Assembly (NCBI GenBank): GCA_029940235.1
Contig: JAOZRI010000012.1
Location: 1-18,572, forward strand
DNA: 18,572 bases
Direction: 5' to 3'
DNA from: Desulfobacula sp.
GTDB lineage: Bacteria > Desulfobacterota > Desulfobacteria > Desulfobacterales > Desulfobacteraceae
In this document: positions 1 through 7,257 of the stretch, piece after piece
Layout of the letters: every line of letters begins with the position of its first letter
Numbering within the stretch: the first letter of the stretch is position 1
Position numbers and translations under genes: made by a program
Notes under the pieces: generated by a model
Database searches by the model: none
What the model saw: the letters and a program-made list of their open reading frames with translations, nothing else
Told to the model about the DNA's origin: nothing

Positions 1-3000
1 TGGCTGTGGCAACTGCAACGCATCAAATATTATGGGCAGTTGAGGAAAAAAAAGGCTATATCCCGAAAGATTATGACAGTAGCAAGGGTGAGGGTATGGC
101 GTTATTGGCTAAAGAAGCCGCTAAAAAGACACGAGAGCGTATTGGAACAAAAAGCAATCCCGGACCATTATGGATAGATCTTAATGCTATTTTTGCTTCC
201 CTTCAGATACCCTATGAAGACTGGTGGCGCGCCGTCCAACTAACCTATGTAACGTGGCGTTCATCCTTTTGTGCACTGCACAGTGCAGCCGATGATATTA
301 AATTTGTTAAAGTCTCCAATCAACCAGGACAATATAAACTGTCTATTTCTGTTGATAATTTAGAACCCGAAGCGCAGGCAGAGGAGGGTGTAACAGTCTA
401 TTATAAAATAGAGGGTGAGATTAAGACTGATGGCAATATAGATTTTACTGAGCCAATCCCGAAAAATGACACCTCTGGATGGTATAGTGCTGATAAATCC
501 TTTAAAATTGAAGATCCGAAAAATCTGTCTGGTAAGATCGCAATCGAAATTAAGGGGGAATATGATAAAAAAATTCCTGACTCAGGTTTTAAGCGGGTTG
601 AATATGATCTTAAAGATATCACCATTGAAGCAATTGAGATGCCCGATGTTTTTAATCACAAACAGGATTCAGCAGCAATACAATCCCTTAAAAATGACTT
701 CTGGGCTTTCAATGTAACCATTGAATCAGCTGGTGTGCCGGACAGTCAGAACATGGAATACAGGGTTAAATCCCAGATTCCTGCCCCGGGGGAATGGGTT
801 GCCCGGGGGGATAATGTTGTTTTAAAAGTATATGGTAAGTTTCCACAAGATGCCCCTGCGGATGACAACAACTCCATAAACCAAGCCGATAAAACAAAAA
901 AAGACAGTGTCCAGAAAAAAAAGCTGTGCAATGAAACTAAAAATGCTGCCAATGCTCTTTCTGGAAAAATACAGGATAATGAAAAGAAATTCATATCATT
1001 TGGAGATAAACTAAAAAATTTCTTCAAAAAAATTAAGAGTTTAAAAAAAGAAAGCAAGTTCATCAAAACAGCACATAAAGACCTGGAGAAAAAAGCTGCA
1101 GCCATAGCTGAGATTTCACATGAACTTGAAAAATTGACTCTTAAGATATGTGAAACAACCAAAAAGTTAAGTGATCACACAAAAACAGATTCAGAGCATG
1201 ATAGAAATTATGATTGGATAAACAATAAGAAGAAAAAACTTAAAGAGCTTTTAGTCTCTGCTAAAAGTATTATCAAGGATACAAATCTATTAGAGAAAGA
1301 AAGCAAAAAACGACTTGAGGCGGTCAAACTGTTGAAAGACGATTCGCAGGCAGCCTTTCAAAAAATAGATGAAGATATAAAAGCGTTAAGTGAGACAAAT
1401 TATGCCACAAATATGGACGAACTAAACAAGAAAGCTGGAATGTTACATTCCGATGGCTGTCCTGAAGATGTTTTTGCTGCACTAAGGGAAGCAACAAAAC
1501 AGTATCAAAAAAATCAGGACAAGCTCAAACAGATCACGGCCTTTTATAAGACCATAAAAATCGATTTTGATAAAAAGGTTGAAGAGATTGGAAACCTTGA
1601 ACAGGTTTATCAGAAAACAGCATATCTTCTGGATCTTTCAAAAGTATATGTTGAACGTGCAGAAAATGCTGCCATTAGAGGGGCATTCTGTGCGGTACTG
1701 GCTGAAAATATCATGAAAAAAGTCTTTATCCCTGATGTCCGGGGCATTGAAATTAACAATGCTGAATCAAGGGTGAACCAAAAAGGCTTAAATGTGACAA
1801 AATCGGAACTTGGTCCCCCTCCTTTAGAAGGAAAAGCCGGAAAGGTGGAAAACATAATTCCTGGAATCACAAAAAGGGTTAAAAAAGGAACAAGTGTTAC
1901 CCTGTCATACTATGATGAACGTCCTGACAGGGCAAGTCAGCTTGCAAACTATGACTGCAGCCAATGGCCCGAGTCCCAACCTGTCTGGGATACACAAAAT
2001 GACAGGCCTGCCTGCGACTGCACAGGGGAAATGGTGTGGAACCAGGATAATTCAAAATGTATCCACAGGATTGATGCAGCGCTTGCAAATACAAACTGCA
2101 TGTATCCCAATTCATATCCAGTGTGGAATTCTGACCAGAACAGAGTTGTATGCGATTGTATCCCCGGAACTGTCTGGAATCGAGATGGAAGTGCATGTAT
2201 AAATCCTCAGCAGGCAGCTTTGAACAATCATGACTGCTCACAATTTCCAGGCACCATACCAAACTATGATAATAACGGGAATCTTGGGTGTGCCTGTCCT
2301 AACGGTACCCAATGGATTCAAAATATGAACAGGTGTGTGGATCAACAGGAAATTGCCATGGCAAATACAGATTGTTCCCACAAGCCCGGAAGTGCACCAA
2401 GATGGAATTATATGACGAATCAGGCTGACTGCGAATGTCAAATGCCTTATTCTGAGAATCCCATGACAGGAAAATGTGTTGATTTTTTGGCACAGCTTGA
2501 GCAGGATAATCGTGAATTTAACCAGGAGATGGAAAGAGATCGAAAGGCGTTTGATCAGAGGATGGCAGAGCAGCGACGTCATGATCAAGAACAGAACCAG
2601 CAATTTTTCAATAATATGATGAATATATGGGATAAAGCTTCACCACCCCGTACGCCTTCAAGAAGGCCTTCAACTCCATCCAGAGGATCAGGTAACACCG
2701 GCCAATCTAAAAACAATAAATATAATGGTCCATTATGTAAAGGCCACCATTTGGTCTGTGGCTACGGATATAATGAATACAAGCATGCTGTTAATGATTT
2801 CAACCAGGATAAAATCTGTGATATCTGCAGACGACCATACGCTAAACAGGGTTACCGTGTGTTTACTAAAAAAGTTATTAATGGTCCATGCGTAAAATAC
2901 TACAGCAAACTTGACGGCCCCATATGCCAGGGACATACCCTGAGCTGTGACCAAGGGTATGGCAGAAACTGGAAGATGGCTATAGATCGCAACCCACGAG

Positions 3001-3104
3001 ATAGAATCTGTGATATCTGTGGACGTTCTTTCAAAAAATCAGGTAACAAGGTAAGAAGCGTGATCACAAAGGAAAATGTCAAATGTAAAGAAGTAAGAAA
3101 ATAA
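1..3104 (+). CDS. Large multidomain PASTA / coiled-coil / Cys-repeat protein, 5' end outside window
   Basis: The reading frame is open to the left edge (first full codon at base 3). A GTG at base 6 could be read as a start, but a start upstream of the window is more likely. Numbering residues from that GTG, 1032 residues are visible. Residues 1-100 match nothing I recognise, and about 100-210 is a beta-rich, Ig-like stretch. A PASTA domain lies at 212-278 (MPDV start, PAPGEWV, ending VYGK). A Lys/Glu-rich coiled coil covers about 295-570, and a second PASTA domain covers 573-637 (IPDV start). Four Cys repeats follow, beginning at C651, C698, C744 and C790, each Cx17-18CxCx12C. A charged Gln/Arg helix and a Pro/Ser/Arg linker lead to two repeats at 908-970 and 971-1029 with CxGHxLxC and ICDIC motifs. 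PASTA domains usually bind peptidoglycan in Ser/Thr kinases and PBPs; neither catalytic domain is visible. The many paired cysteines suggest export, but the N-terminus is missing. Function is unknown; a surface or cell-wall adhesion role is a guess. Confidence 0.85.
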   Translation, partial: AVATATHQILWAVEEKKGYIPKDYDSSKGEGMALLAKEAAKKTRERIGTKSNPGPLWIDLNAIFASLQIPYEDWWRAVQLTYVTWRSSFCALHSAADDIKFVKVSNQPGQYKLSISVDNLEPEAQAEEGVTVYYKIEGEIKTDGNIDFTEPIPKNDTSGWYSADKSFKIEDPKNLSGKIAIEIKGEYDKKIPDSGFKRVEYDLKDITIEAIEMPDVFNHKQDSAAIQSLKNDFWAFNVTIESAGVPDSQNMEYRVKSQIPAPGEWVARGDNVVLKVYGKFPQDAPADDNNSINQADKTKKDSVQKKKLCNETKNAANALSGKIQDNEKKFISFGDKLKNFFKKIKSLKKESKFIKTAHKDLEKKAAAIAEISHELEKLTLKICETTKKLSDHTKTDSEHDRNYDWINNKKKKLKELLVSAKSIIKDTNLLEKESKKRLEAVKLLKDDSQAAFQKIDEDIKALSETNYATNMDELNKKAGMLHSDGCPEDVFAALREATKQYQKNQDKLKQITAFYKTIKIDFDKKVEEIGNLEQVYQKTAYLLDLSKVYVERAENAAIRGAFCAVLAENIMKKVFIPDVRGIEINNAESRVNQKGLNVTKSELGPPPLEGKAGKVENIIPGITKRVKKGTSVTLSYYDERPDRASQLANYDCSQWPESQPVWDTQNDRPACDCTGEMVWNQDNSKCIHRIDAALANTNCMYPNSYPVWNSDQNRVVCDCIPGTVWNRDGSACINPQQAALNNHDCSQFPGTIPNYDNNGNLGCACPNGTQWIQNMNRCVDQQEIAMANTDCSHKPGSAPRWNYMTNQADCECQMPYSENPMTGKCVDFLAQLEQDNREFNQEMERDRKAFDQRMAEQRRHDQEQNQQFFNNMMNIWDKASPPRTPSRRPSTPSRGSGNTGQSKNNKYNGPLCKGHHLVCGYGYNEYKHAVNDFNQDKICDICRRPYAKQGYRVFTKKVINGPCVKYYSKLDGPICQGHTLSCDQGYGRNWKMAIDRNPRDRICDICGRSFKKSGNKVRSVITKENVKCKEVRK
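639..839 (+). other. PASTA domain 1 (residues 212-278 of the large protein)
   Basis: The segment opens with MPDV and has a central helix-like stretch (AAIQSLKNDF). It ends with the PAPGEWV-x2-GDNV and VYGK strand pattern typical of PASTA domains. The domain is normally about 65-70 residues, and this one is 67. Confidence 0.75.
1722..1916 (+). other. PASTA domain 2 (residues 573-637 of the large protein)
   Basis: The segment opens with FIPDVRG and has a helix (AESRVNQKGL). It ends with the G-I-x3-V-x2-G-x-S/T-V-x-L pattern of PASTA domains. It carries an insertion relative to domain 1 around the GPPPLEGKAG loop. The match is good but weaker than domain 1. Confidence 0.65.
1956..2477 (+). repeat. 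Four tandem 46-47-residue cysteine repeats in the large protein
   Basis: The repeats begin at residues C651, C698, C744 and C790 and end at C824. Each has the pattern Cx(17-18)CxCx12C, with a conserved Pro and aromatic before the central CxC, and a conserved Trp about six residues after it in the first three repeats. Four cysteines per repeat at fixed spacing suggest two disulfides or a metal site per unit. The fourth repeat replaces the Trp with Tyr-Ser. Confidence 0.9.
2727..3092 (+). repeat. Two C-terminal Cys/His repeats (CxGHxLxC ... ICDIC), about 60-63 residues each
   Basis: Residues 908-970 and 971-1029 align end to end: GP[L/I]CxGHxLxC, then a Gly/Tyr stretch, then D-[K/R]-ICDIC-x-R-x3-K-x-G-x2-V, and a final Cys (C962, C1027). 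The His and four central cysteines are conserved in both. At DNA level the identical 15-base string AATCTGTGATATCTG occurs at 2813-2827 and 3005-3019, so the duplication is still visible in nucleotides. Confidence 0.85.
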
Positions 3105-3119
3105 AAGGAAAAAATAGAA

Positions 3120-4160
3120 ATGATAACAAGATACAAACTTAAAATAGAAACCATTATCATTATTACAGCCGTACTGGTCATGGCGAATCAAAGTTTTTGT
3201 GGACAGATATCAATAACCGGCAAAGTTACAAAGATTGAAAATAATACCATTATTATTGAAACGATAAAGGCTGAAACCATCCCCAAAGGCAGCAGGGTTG
3301 ATCTTTTCTTTGAAATTTCAGAAGGTAATAGCATTGAGATCGGTCAGTGGAAGGTTTCAGGCAGGGGTAAGGGAGTGGTATATGCCATGCCCGTTGACAT
3401 GATTGGTCCTCCACAAAAGGGCATGACAGCAAAGATATCATATTCTGACAAAAAAGCCCCTGTAATCACGTCAAGCAATCCACGAAACAAAACAATCCAG
3501 GATACTTCCAGAAAGAATCCCTACGTTGAACCAGTTCCTGAAATTCGTGGTAAAGAACCTAAAGGACAATTGCTTGGAATCCCGTTTCCTGAAAAGCCTG
3601 CCAAAGAATATGCAACAGAAGGAGACAGGTATTATTATGAGAAGAACTACAAAATGGCCATTAAAGAATATGAACAATGTGCCAGAATGGGGCATTCAGG
3701 GTGCCAGAGGATGCTGGGATATTTTTATAATTATGGACTTGGCATTGAAAAAAACTTGAATAAAGCTCGTGAATTTTACGAAGACTCTGCCCGACAAAAC
3801 AATCCTTCAGCCATATATAATCTTGGCGTGATGTATGTTAATGGTCAGGGTGTAAAAAAGGACATGGCAAAAGCCCATGAACTGTTTTTAAAATCTGCAA
3901 CTCTGGGATATCCTGAAGCACAATTCAACTTTGCAGTTCTGTACTATAATGGTATCGGGGTCTCAAAAGATAAATCAATCGCTCTTAAGTGGTTTAAAAA
4001 AGCCGCTGATCAAGATGTCCCCAAAGCCGTATACGCTGTTGGTCAGTGTCATGAATTTGGCTTTGGCACACCCAAAAACATGGTTAAAGCAAAAGAGTAT
4101 TATAAAAAAGCAGCTGAACTGGGTGATAAAGATGCGATAAAGAAATTAAGTGCACAATAA
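3120..4160 (+). CDS. Exported Sel1-repeat (SLR) protein
   Basis: The protein has 346 residues. An N-terminal basic and hydrophobic stretch (residues 5-24) followed by NQSFCG reads as a Sec signal peptide. Residues 29-110 form a small beta-rich domain with a G-K-V-x-K-I-E start that I cannot assign. After a Pro/Lys linker (110-160) come one TPR-like helix pair (163-192) and four Sel1-like repeats of exactly 36 residues (about 193-228, 229-264, 265-300, 301-336), each with the A-x2-x-LG-x2-Y-x-x-G-x-G-V and A-x3-[F/Y/W]-x2-[K/D]-[S/A]-A signatures. Sel1 repeats are protein-interaction scaffolds, often periplasmic. The gene starts 15 bases after the large PASTA protein, with an AAAGG-type ribosome site at 3105-3109, so the two are probably co-transcribed. 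A partner or assembly role for the large protein is inferred. Confidence 0.9.
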   Translation: MITRYKLKIETIIIITAVLVMANQSFCGQISITGKVTKIENNTIIIETIKAETIPKGSRVDLFFEISEGNSIEIGQWKVSGRGKGVVYAMPVDMIGPPQKGMTAKISYSDKKAPVITSSNPRNKTIQDTSRKNPYVEPVPEIRGKEPKGQLLGIPFPEKPAKEYATEGDRYYYEKNYKMAIKEYEQCARMGHSGCQRMLGYFYNYGLGIEKNLNKAREFYEDSARQNNPSAIYNLGVMYVNGQGVKKDMAKAHELFLKSATLGYPEAQFNFAVLYYNGIGVSKDKSIALKWFKKAADQDVPKAVYAVGQCHEFGFGTPKNMVKAKEYYKKAAELGDKDAIKKLSAQ

Positions 4161-4200
4161 AAAAACCGTGTGAATAAAAAATAGATTAAAAAACTAAGAA

Positions 4201-4205
4201 AGGAG
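4201..4205 (+). promoter_or_regulatory. Ribosome binding site of the SIMPL gene
   Basis: AGGAG lies six bases before the ATG at 4212. It fixes the start and argues for efficient translation independent of the upstream Sel1 gene. Confidence 0.75.
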
Positions 4206-4211
4206 AATTCA

Positions 4212-4931
4212 ATGCAGGGAAATAACAAGGCAAGCGCATTTATTTTAGGAGCATTTTTAGCTTTTGGGTTATCTGTTTTTGGATATATGCTTGGAAATAC
4301 TGCAATAAAGTTTAAAGAGTATGAACGTTCAGTGACAGTAAAAGGTTTATCAGAGCAGGAACATAAAGCTGATATAGTGATCTGGCCTATCCAGTTTACC
4401 GTGGCAGATAATAACCTTGAACAACTCTATGGTTCAATAGAGATCAGTTCTGATCAGATTAATGCGTTTTTAGTAAAAAATGGCATTAGCGTAGATGAAA
4501 TTACTTTTTCTGCTCCTGCAATTACAGATAAATCTGCCCAACAATATGGAAACAATGCAAGGGCTGAATTTAGATACACAGCCCTTCAAACTGTTACGGT
4601 TTACTCAAAAAATATAGATACAATACGAAAAGTTATGGGCAAACTCTCTGAGCTTGGTAAAAAAGGCATTGTTTTTACAGTGGATAATTATCAGTCAAGA
4701 GTAGAGTATATATTCACCCGGTTAAGCCAGGTTAAACCGGGAATGGTTGAGGAGGCTACCCAGAAAGCAAGGGAGATTGCTTTAAAGTTTGCAGCAGATT
4801 CAAAAAGCCGGTTAGGAAAAATTAAGAGGGCATCCCAGGGGCAGTTCAGCATAAAATCGCGTGATAAAAACAACCCACATATTAAAAAAGTGCGGGTTGT
4901 ATCAACCGTGGAATACTATCTGTCTGATTAA
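4212..4931 (+). CDS. SIMPL-domain (DUF541) periplasmic protein with N-terminal membrane anchor
   Basis: The protein has 239 residues. Residues 8-29 are a hydrophobic segment with small residues and no obvious cleavage site, so it is probably an uncleaved anchor. From about residue 38 the sequence follows the SIMPL/DUF541 pattern: a beta strand with V-x-V-K-G-x-[S/A]-E, a helix-rich centre with the x-G-I-x3-x-I motif, T-V-x-V at about 130, and a C-terminal A-x2-K-A-x2-x-A-x2-[F/L]-A helix before a last strand. Members of this family are periplasmic or outer-membrane-associated, and some form large oligomers; the biochemical role is generally unknown. The start is supported by AGGAG at 4201-4205, six bases ahead of ATG. 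It lies 51 bases after the Sel1 gene with no terminator between. It converges on pqiC with only 8 bases separating the stops. Confidence 0.88.
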   Translation: MQGNNKASAFILGAFLAFGLSVFGYMLGNTAIKFKEYERSVTVKGLSEQEHKADIVIWPIQFTVADNNLEQLYGSIEISSDQINAFLVKNGISVDEITFSAPAITDKSAQQYGNNARAEFRYTALQTVTVYSKNIDTIRKVMGKLSELGKKGIVFTVDNYQSRVEYIFTRLSQVKPGMVEEATQKAREIALKFAADSKSRLGKIKRASQGQFSIKSRDKNNPHIKKVRVVSTVEYYLSD

Positions 4932-4939
4932 CCGCTCAC

Positions 4940-5557
4940 CTAATTATCCAAAGTATTGATGAGCACCTTGGCAATCTCATTACTGAGCTTTTCAAGGGCA
5001 TCATTCTGTGCAGCCACATAAGACTCAAAACTATTATTGCTTGTGGGCACTACAATTAAAGACTGCTGTGTTATCAGTCGTTTGTCATCAGCAGTGTCAA
5101 CAAGGCGCCAGATGGCTTTCAAGGTGACAGATCCTCCCATTTTTCCATCAAATTGTCTAAAGTCAATATAGATTTGGTATTTTGGTGCAAGGGGTCGCTG
5201 CCAGGGATAAATGATCACGTTGACTGTCTCAAGCCTGGCTGACAGGTTTTCAGCCATAACATAATTTATCTGGGCATCCAGTGAATCTCCCCATCGATGA
5301 AATTCATTTACAATTAACTGGTTTTCACCCTGGCGGGTTACGATTTCAGGCCTGTCAAGAAAGCCGGGAAGTGTGACTGGTCCAACACCAACTTCTATTT
5401 TTAAAACTTTTTTGTAAGATTGATGCTGTAATTGCTCTGCAGGTGTGAAAACGTAATAGACAGAACTTGGGGAAGTTCCTCCAATACACCCAGTCAAAAT
5501 AGTAATTAATAAAAAAGTGCCAAAGAGATGTGTCAATATAGATCGAATGTATATCAT
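4940..5557 (-). CDS. pqiC: PqiC/YmbA-family lipoprotein of the intermembrane lipid transport system
   Basis: The protein has 205 residues. A hydrophobic signal peptide ends in the lipobox L21-T-G-C24, so it should be a lipoprotein; I/G after the Cys (no Asp at +2) fits outer-membrane sorting. The mature part has the family signature around residues 58-100: G-P-V-x-L-P-G-F-L-D-R-P-E-I-V-T-R, then a hydrophobic strand and HRWGDSL. This is the ABC-transport auxiliary component family (DUF330). In Escherichia coli, PqiC is an outer-membrane lipoprotein partner of PqiB. The ATG shares its A with the pqiB stop (TAATG on the minus strand), preceded by AAAGGA at 5566-5571 within pqiB, so translation is probably coupled. 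Identification rests on the signature and gene order together. Confidence 0.9.
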   Translation of the reverse strand: MIYIRSILTHLFGTFLLITILTGCIGGTSPSSVYYVFTPAEQLQHQSYKKVLKIEVGVGPVTLPGFLDRPEIVTRQGENQLIVNEFHRWGDSLDAQINYVMAENLSARLETVNVIIYPWQRPLAPKYQIYIDFRQFDGKMGGSVTLKAIWRLVDTADDKRLITQQSLIVVPTSNNSFESYVAAQNDALEKLSNEIAKVLINTLDN

Positions 5558-7257
5558 TATTGTGTTCCTTTCCCCTGAAGAATTGATTCAGGATGTCTTT
5601 CAAGGTGGTCTGCCAGAGCACGTATGCTATCAGCAGTTTTTGTAAATTCTCTTAATGTCTGCTTTAATTCAAAAATAAGGTCTGAATCCGGAGCAGTAAT
5701 TTTTTGTATTCCAGACAGAGCATCAGTTGCCGTTCCTGATACTGATTCAAGCTGGGATGGTAAATTGTGTTCCAGTTTAGCCATCAGGTTCCGAATGGAT
5801 ACCATGCTTTTATTAAGATTATCCAGTGTGTTTATTATATCATCCGATGCAACAAGCCCTGTGATACTGTTGGCAACATCCTTATAGCTGTCCATTGTTT
5901 CATTGATGCTTTGAAGGGCTTTGGAAGTGGCATCACCTATCTGCTCAATGGGAAGTTTTTCCAGTTTATTTAAAAGAGATGTCAAGCTGCTGCTGAGTCT
6001 ATTCAAAGAAGAGGGAATAGTTGGAAGCTCAATAATATCACCATGAGCCACCAGAAAAGCCGGTTCTGCCTTATCAAAAAAGTCCAATGCAATAAATTGG
6101 CTGCCGGAAATAATATTCCCGGTCTGCAGTTGAGCCCGCATCCCCATTTTTATAAGATTCTCAAGGTTATTTCTTGGATCATCTCTATTTTCTGCCAGTT
6201 TTATGATACGCCCTGGCTCCACCAGAATTTTGACGGGGACGTTGATTTGATTATTCTTCCAGTCTGCTTCAAGGCCAATCTCTACAACCTTGCCTATGAC
6301 AAATCCTCTGAATTCAACAGGAGCTCCAATGGAAAGCCCCCGAACTGAATGATTAAATTTTAGCAAATAATAATCTGTCTCAGTGTATTGAATCTCCATG
6401 GCATCTGTAAAAGAACTATAAACTGGTAAAATGGTCTCGGAATTGATAGGCTGCCCAGGTTTGATATGCTCCGGGTTGGTAAATACAAGACCGCCAATTA
6501 GAAAAGAGATCAATGACTGGGTGTCTATGCGCAGCCCTTTAGCATCCAGATCCACATCCAGTCCACTTGCAAACCAGAACCGTGTGGTGTCCAGAATATT
6601 TTTATCATAGGGAGATTCAATAAACACCTGGATATCAATGGATTTTCCACTCTTAGAGAGTTGATATTTCATAACCTGGCCTACTGTGATTCCTCTGTAG
6701 TAAACCGGTGAACCCTGCTCCAGAGATCCAAGCTGAGGAGCACTCAATTGAATCTTTTGCCCCGGCTGATCAGACATTATCACCGGTGGAACCTCAAGCC
6801 CTGTATAACTCTTTTTTGGCTTGCCATCCTGCCCAATATCAATTGCAATATAGCTGCCGGACAGCAGAGTCCCAAGGCCGCTCACATTACCGGCTGACAA
6901 CCTTGGACGAACAACCCAGAAGCGGGTTTGATCCTTGAGGTAATGTTTAGCCTTTTGAATCATCTGGGCGGTTATAACTACACCTTTTAAGTCTTCACTG
7001 ACCACTATGGTTTCTACTATACCAATCTCAACATCTTTATATTTAATTTTTGTCTTGCCCGCCTCAAGACCATCTGCAGATTTAAACGAAATGGTAATAA
7101 CAGGGCCTTTTTCAGTAATTGCTTTATAAACAAGACCACCTGCAATAATTATTGCCACAATGGGAATAACCCAGACAAGGGAAAACTCAGTTTTTTTCTT
7201 AACCGCTGCAAGGGGTATGTCATCGGTTTTGATATGGTTTTTGTCAAACGTGTTCAT
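5557..7257 (-). CDS. pqiB: PqiB, three-domain MCE protein
   Basis: The protein has 566 residues, close to the usual PqiB length of about 545. A cytoplasmic N-terminus leads into one membrane helix at 26-44. Three MCE (MlaD-like) domains follow at about 51-141, 167-260 and 295-395; each shows the G-L-x-x-G-x-x-V-x-[Y/F]-[R/K]-G-x-x-[V/I]-G-x-V pattern, clearest at YYRGITVGQV (187-196) and EFRGFVIGKV (315-324). A long helical C-terminus (about 415-545) ends with the family's ADHLERHPESIL motif. In E. coli, PqiB hexamers form a periplasm-spanning tube for lipids; the same role is inferred here. The start codon lies inside pqiA (14-base overlap), with GGAGGA at 7263-7268, five bases before ATG. 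The +1 neighbour pqiC overlaps by one base. Confidence 0.95.
   Translation of the reverse strand: MNTFDKNHIKTDDIPLAAVKKKTEFSLVWVIPIVAIIIAGGLVYKAITEKGPVITISFKSADGLEAGKTKIKYKDVEIGIVETIVVSEDLKGVVITAQMIQKAKHYLKDQTRFWVVRPRLSAGNVSGLGTLLSGSYIAIDIGQDGKPKKSYTGLEVPPVIMSDQPGQKIQLSAPQLGSLEQGSPVYYRGITVGQVMKYQLSKSGKSIDIQVFIESPYDKNILDTTRFWFASGLDVDLDAKGLRIDTQSLISFLIGGLVFTNPEHIKPGQPINSETILPVYSSFTDAMEIQYTETDYYLLKFNHSVRGLSIGAPVEFRGFVIGKVVEIGLEADWKNNQINVPVKILVEPGRIIKLAENRDDPRNNLENLIKMGMRAQLQTGNIISGSQFIALDFFDKAEPAFLVAHGDIIELPTIPSSLNRLSSSLTSLLNKLEKLPIEQIGDATSKALQSINETMDSYKDVANSITGLVASDDIINTLDNLNKSMVSIRNLMAKLEHNLPSQLESVSGTATDALSGIQKITAPDSDLIFELKQTLREFTKTADSIRALADHLERHPESILQGKGTQ

Noticed and set aside
746..1162. 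Long minus-strand open frame inside the large protein gene
   Set aside because: It is a shadow of the Lys/Glu-rich coiled coil: its Phe/Leu/Ser-rich product mirrors AAA/GAA codons and it has no ribosome site.
4870..4899. Hairpin with one mismatch at the end of the SIMPL gene as a terminator
   Set aside because: It lies inside the coding region and has no T tract after it.
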